Positions 63,517-64,000 of a stretch of DNA of 64,000 nt are shown here, piece by piece. This DNA comes from Pseudomonadota bacterium (lineage in GTDB: Bacteria > Desulfobacterota > Desulfobulbia > Desulfobulbales > Desulfocapsaceae): positions 124,001 to 188,000 of the forward strand of contig JAHJNL010000010.1 of the NCBI GenBank assembly GCA_018820855.1, in the 5' to 3' direction. The position numbers were made by a program, and so were the translations under genes. The first letter of the stretch is position 1; the number at the start of each line of letters is the position of its first letter. The notes beneath the pieces are model-generated. The model saw only the letters and a list, made by a program, of their open reading frames with translations, ran no database searches and had not been told where the DNA came from.

Positions 63517-63999
63517 TTATTGGCCTGAGTTTGACATATCCAATAGTTCTGTTAGAAGATCAAGAAGTTCTTTGATCTGTGTCATTGTCTTTTTTTGTAA
63601 AGGCGATTGCGCGGCAATTTTTTTCCCAGCCCATTTATGAACTGTTTGGAGAGCGATATTGGCTGGAGATGACTTTATCTTTTTTTCAGACGTTGTTGCT
63701 GATTTTTGCTTAGGCTTTATAAAGTTATCCACAGCGGCTTTGAGTTCCGCACTTTCTTTAAGGTCTTCTGGGGCAAAGTTTAAGGTGATATCATTATCTT
63801 CGAGGTACTTTCCAACATCACTCTTTCCATTAAGGATAATTAGGCGATTTAGCTGATTCTGGCTTAGGGCTGATAATGCAGGATGTTCTCCGACGTCCAC
63901 GTGCCTGGCAAGAAGCATGTAACGCTGAATAGTTTTGGGCAGAAGGTCTGGGAATGTCTTCTTGCAAAATTTTTGGAAGCTTTTCTTTTCCTTCTTTAC
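63517..63999 (-). CDS. Island protein of unknown function (5' end outside window)
   Basis: The minus-strand frame stays open to the window edge, so the ATG at 63918 is internal and the gene is partial. The visible part has FCKKTFPDLLPKTIQRYMLLA, the shape of a helix-turn-helix-like region in plasmid and island proteins, then a Lys-rich stretch and a C-terminal coiled-coil-like segment (KKTMTQIKELLDLLTELLD). A replication or partition role is possible but unsupported. Confidence 0.55.
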   Translation of the reverse strand, partial: VKKEKKSFQKFCKKTFPDLLPKTIQRYMLLARHVDVGEHPALSALSQNQLNRLIILNGKSDVGKYLEDNDITLNFAPEDLKESAELKAAVDNFIKPKQKSATTSEKKIKSSPANIALQTVHKWAGKKIAAQSPLQKKTMTQIKELLDLLTELLDMSNSGQ

Positions 64000-64000
64000 A

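Overview
The window reads as a chromosomal segment of a Gram-negative bacterium of about 50% GC. It carries LptD, Lnt, lytic transglycosylases, a CsgG-like protein and a type IV prepilin peptidase. The two-subunit PyrK/PyrD dihydroorotate dehydrogenase, the DUF1232, SAM-hydroxide adenosyltransferase and DUF3617 families, and a large Cache-PAS hybrid kinase next to a LivJ-like binding protein suggest an anaerobic Desulfobacterota (deltaproteobacterial) host, perhaps Desulfobulbales. That placement is inference; no rRNA or taxonomic marker was searched.

Layout. 1-7.6 kb: the 3' end of a flavodoxin-like gene, prepilin peptidase (-), pyrK-pyrD-DUF1232, then aroD-aroE-aroA and a CsgG-like secreted protein. 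7.7-15.6 kb (-): envelope genes lptD, a DHH phosphoesterase, mltB and mltA, followed by a methyltransferase, a SAM-cleaving enzyme and a small periplasmic protein. 16.5-19.6 kb (+): RNase E/G, tRNA-Arg, a cold-shock protein and a 48-residue Lys-rich protein with a TTG start. 20-29.4 kb (-): a tightly packed, overlapping operon of biotin carboxyl carrier protein, biotin carboxylase, MFS exporter, HATPase-GNAT fusion, carboxyltransferase and AMP-forming acyl ligase, with a C69 peptidase gene downstream. This is the best candidate in the window for an undescribed system. 30-35 kb: DEAD-box helicase followed by two perfect inverted repeats, a GGDEF protein, and two decayed genes (an HD-GYP remnant and a secreted protein). 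34.6-38.3 kb: bile-acid-type symporter, long-form ilvC, divergent ilvY with a 41-bp nested operator dyad, and a REPIN-like doublet.

38.3-45.2 kb: a small periplasmic protein; a membrane-anchored XRE-type protein paired with a secreted protein carrying a related domain; a binding-protein lipoprotein abutting a hybrid histidine kinase; and a DUF3617 protein. 45.6-50.2 kb (-): tRNA-Lys, a Cys-rich small protein, and a second acetyl-CoA carboxylase set (biotin carboxylase plus an AccA-AccD fusion in alpha-beta order). 50.5-61.4 kb (+): CorC-like CBS protein, lnt, prfB with a programmed +1 frameshift, an Fe-S protein with no ordinary start codon, dGTPase, valS-nadC, and an acidic zinc-ribbon protein. 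61.4-64 kb: tRNA-Phe with a tyrosine integrase, an AlpA-like helix-turn-helix gene and a further gene on the opposite strand, which is the left end of an integrated element running out of the window.

Most of the window is housekeeping: pyrimidine, shikimate, NAD, branched-chain amino acid and fatty-acid precursor synthesis, and envelope assembly. The accessory signals are the carboxylase/ligase/GNAT/exporter operon, the membrane XRE pair, the decayed c-di-GMP locus, several long intergenic inverted repeats and the tRNA-Phe island. No CRISPR array or insertion sequence was seen.
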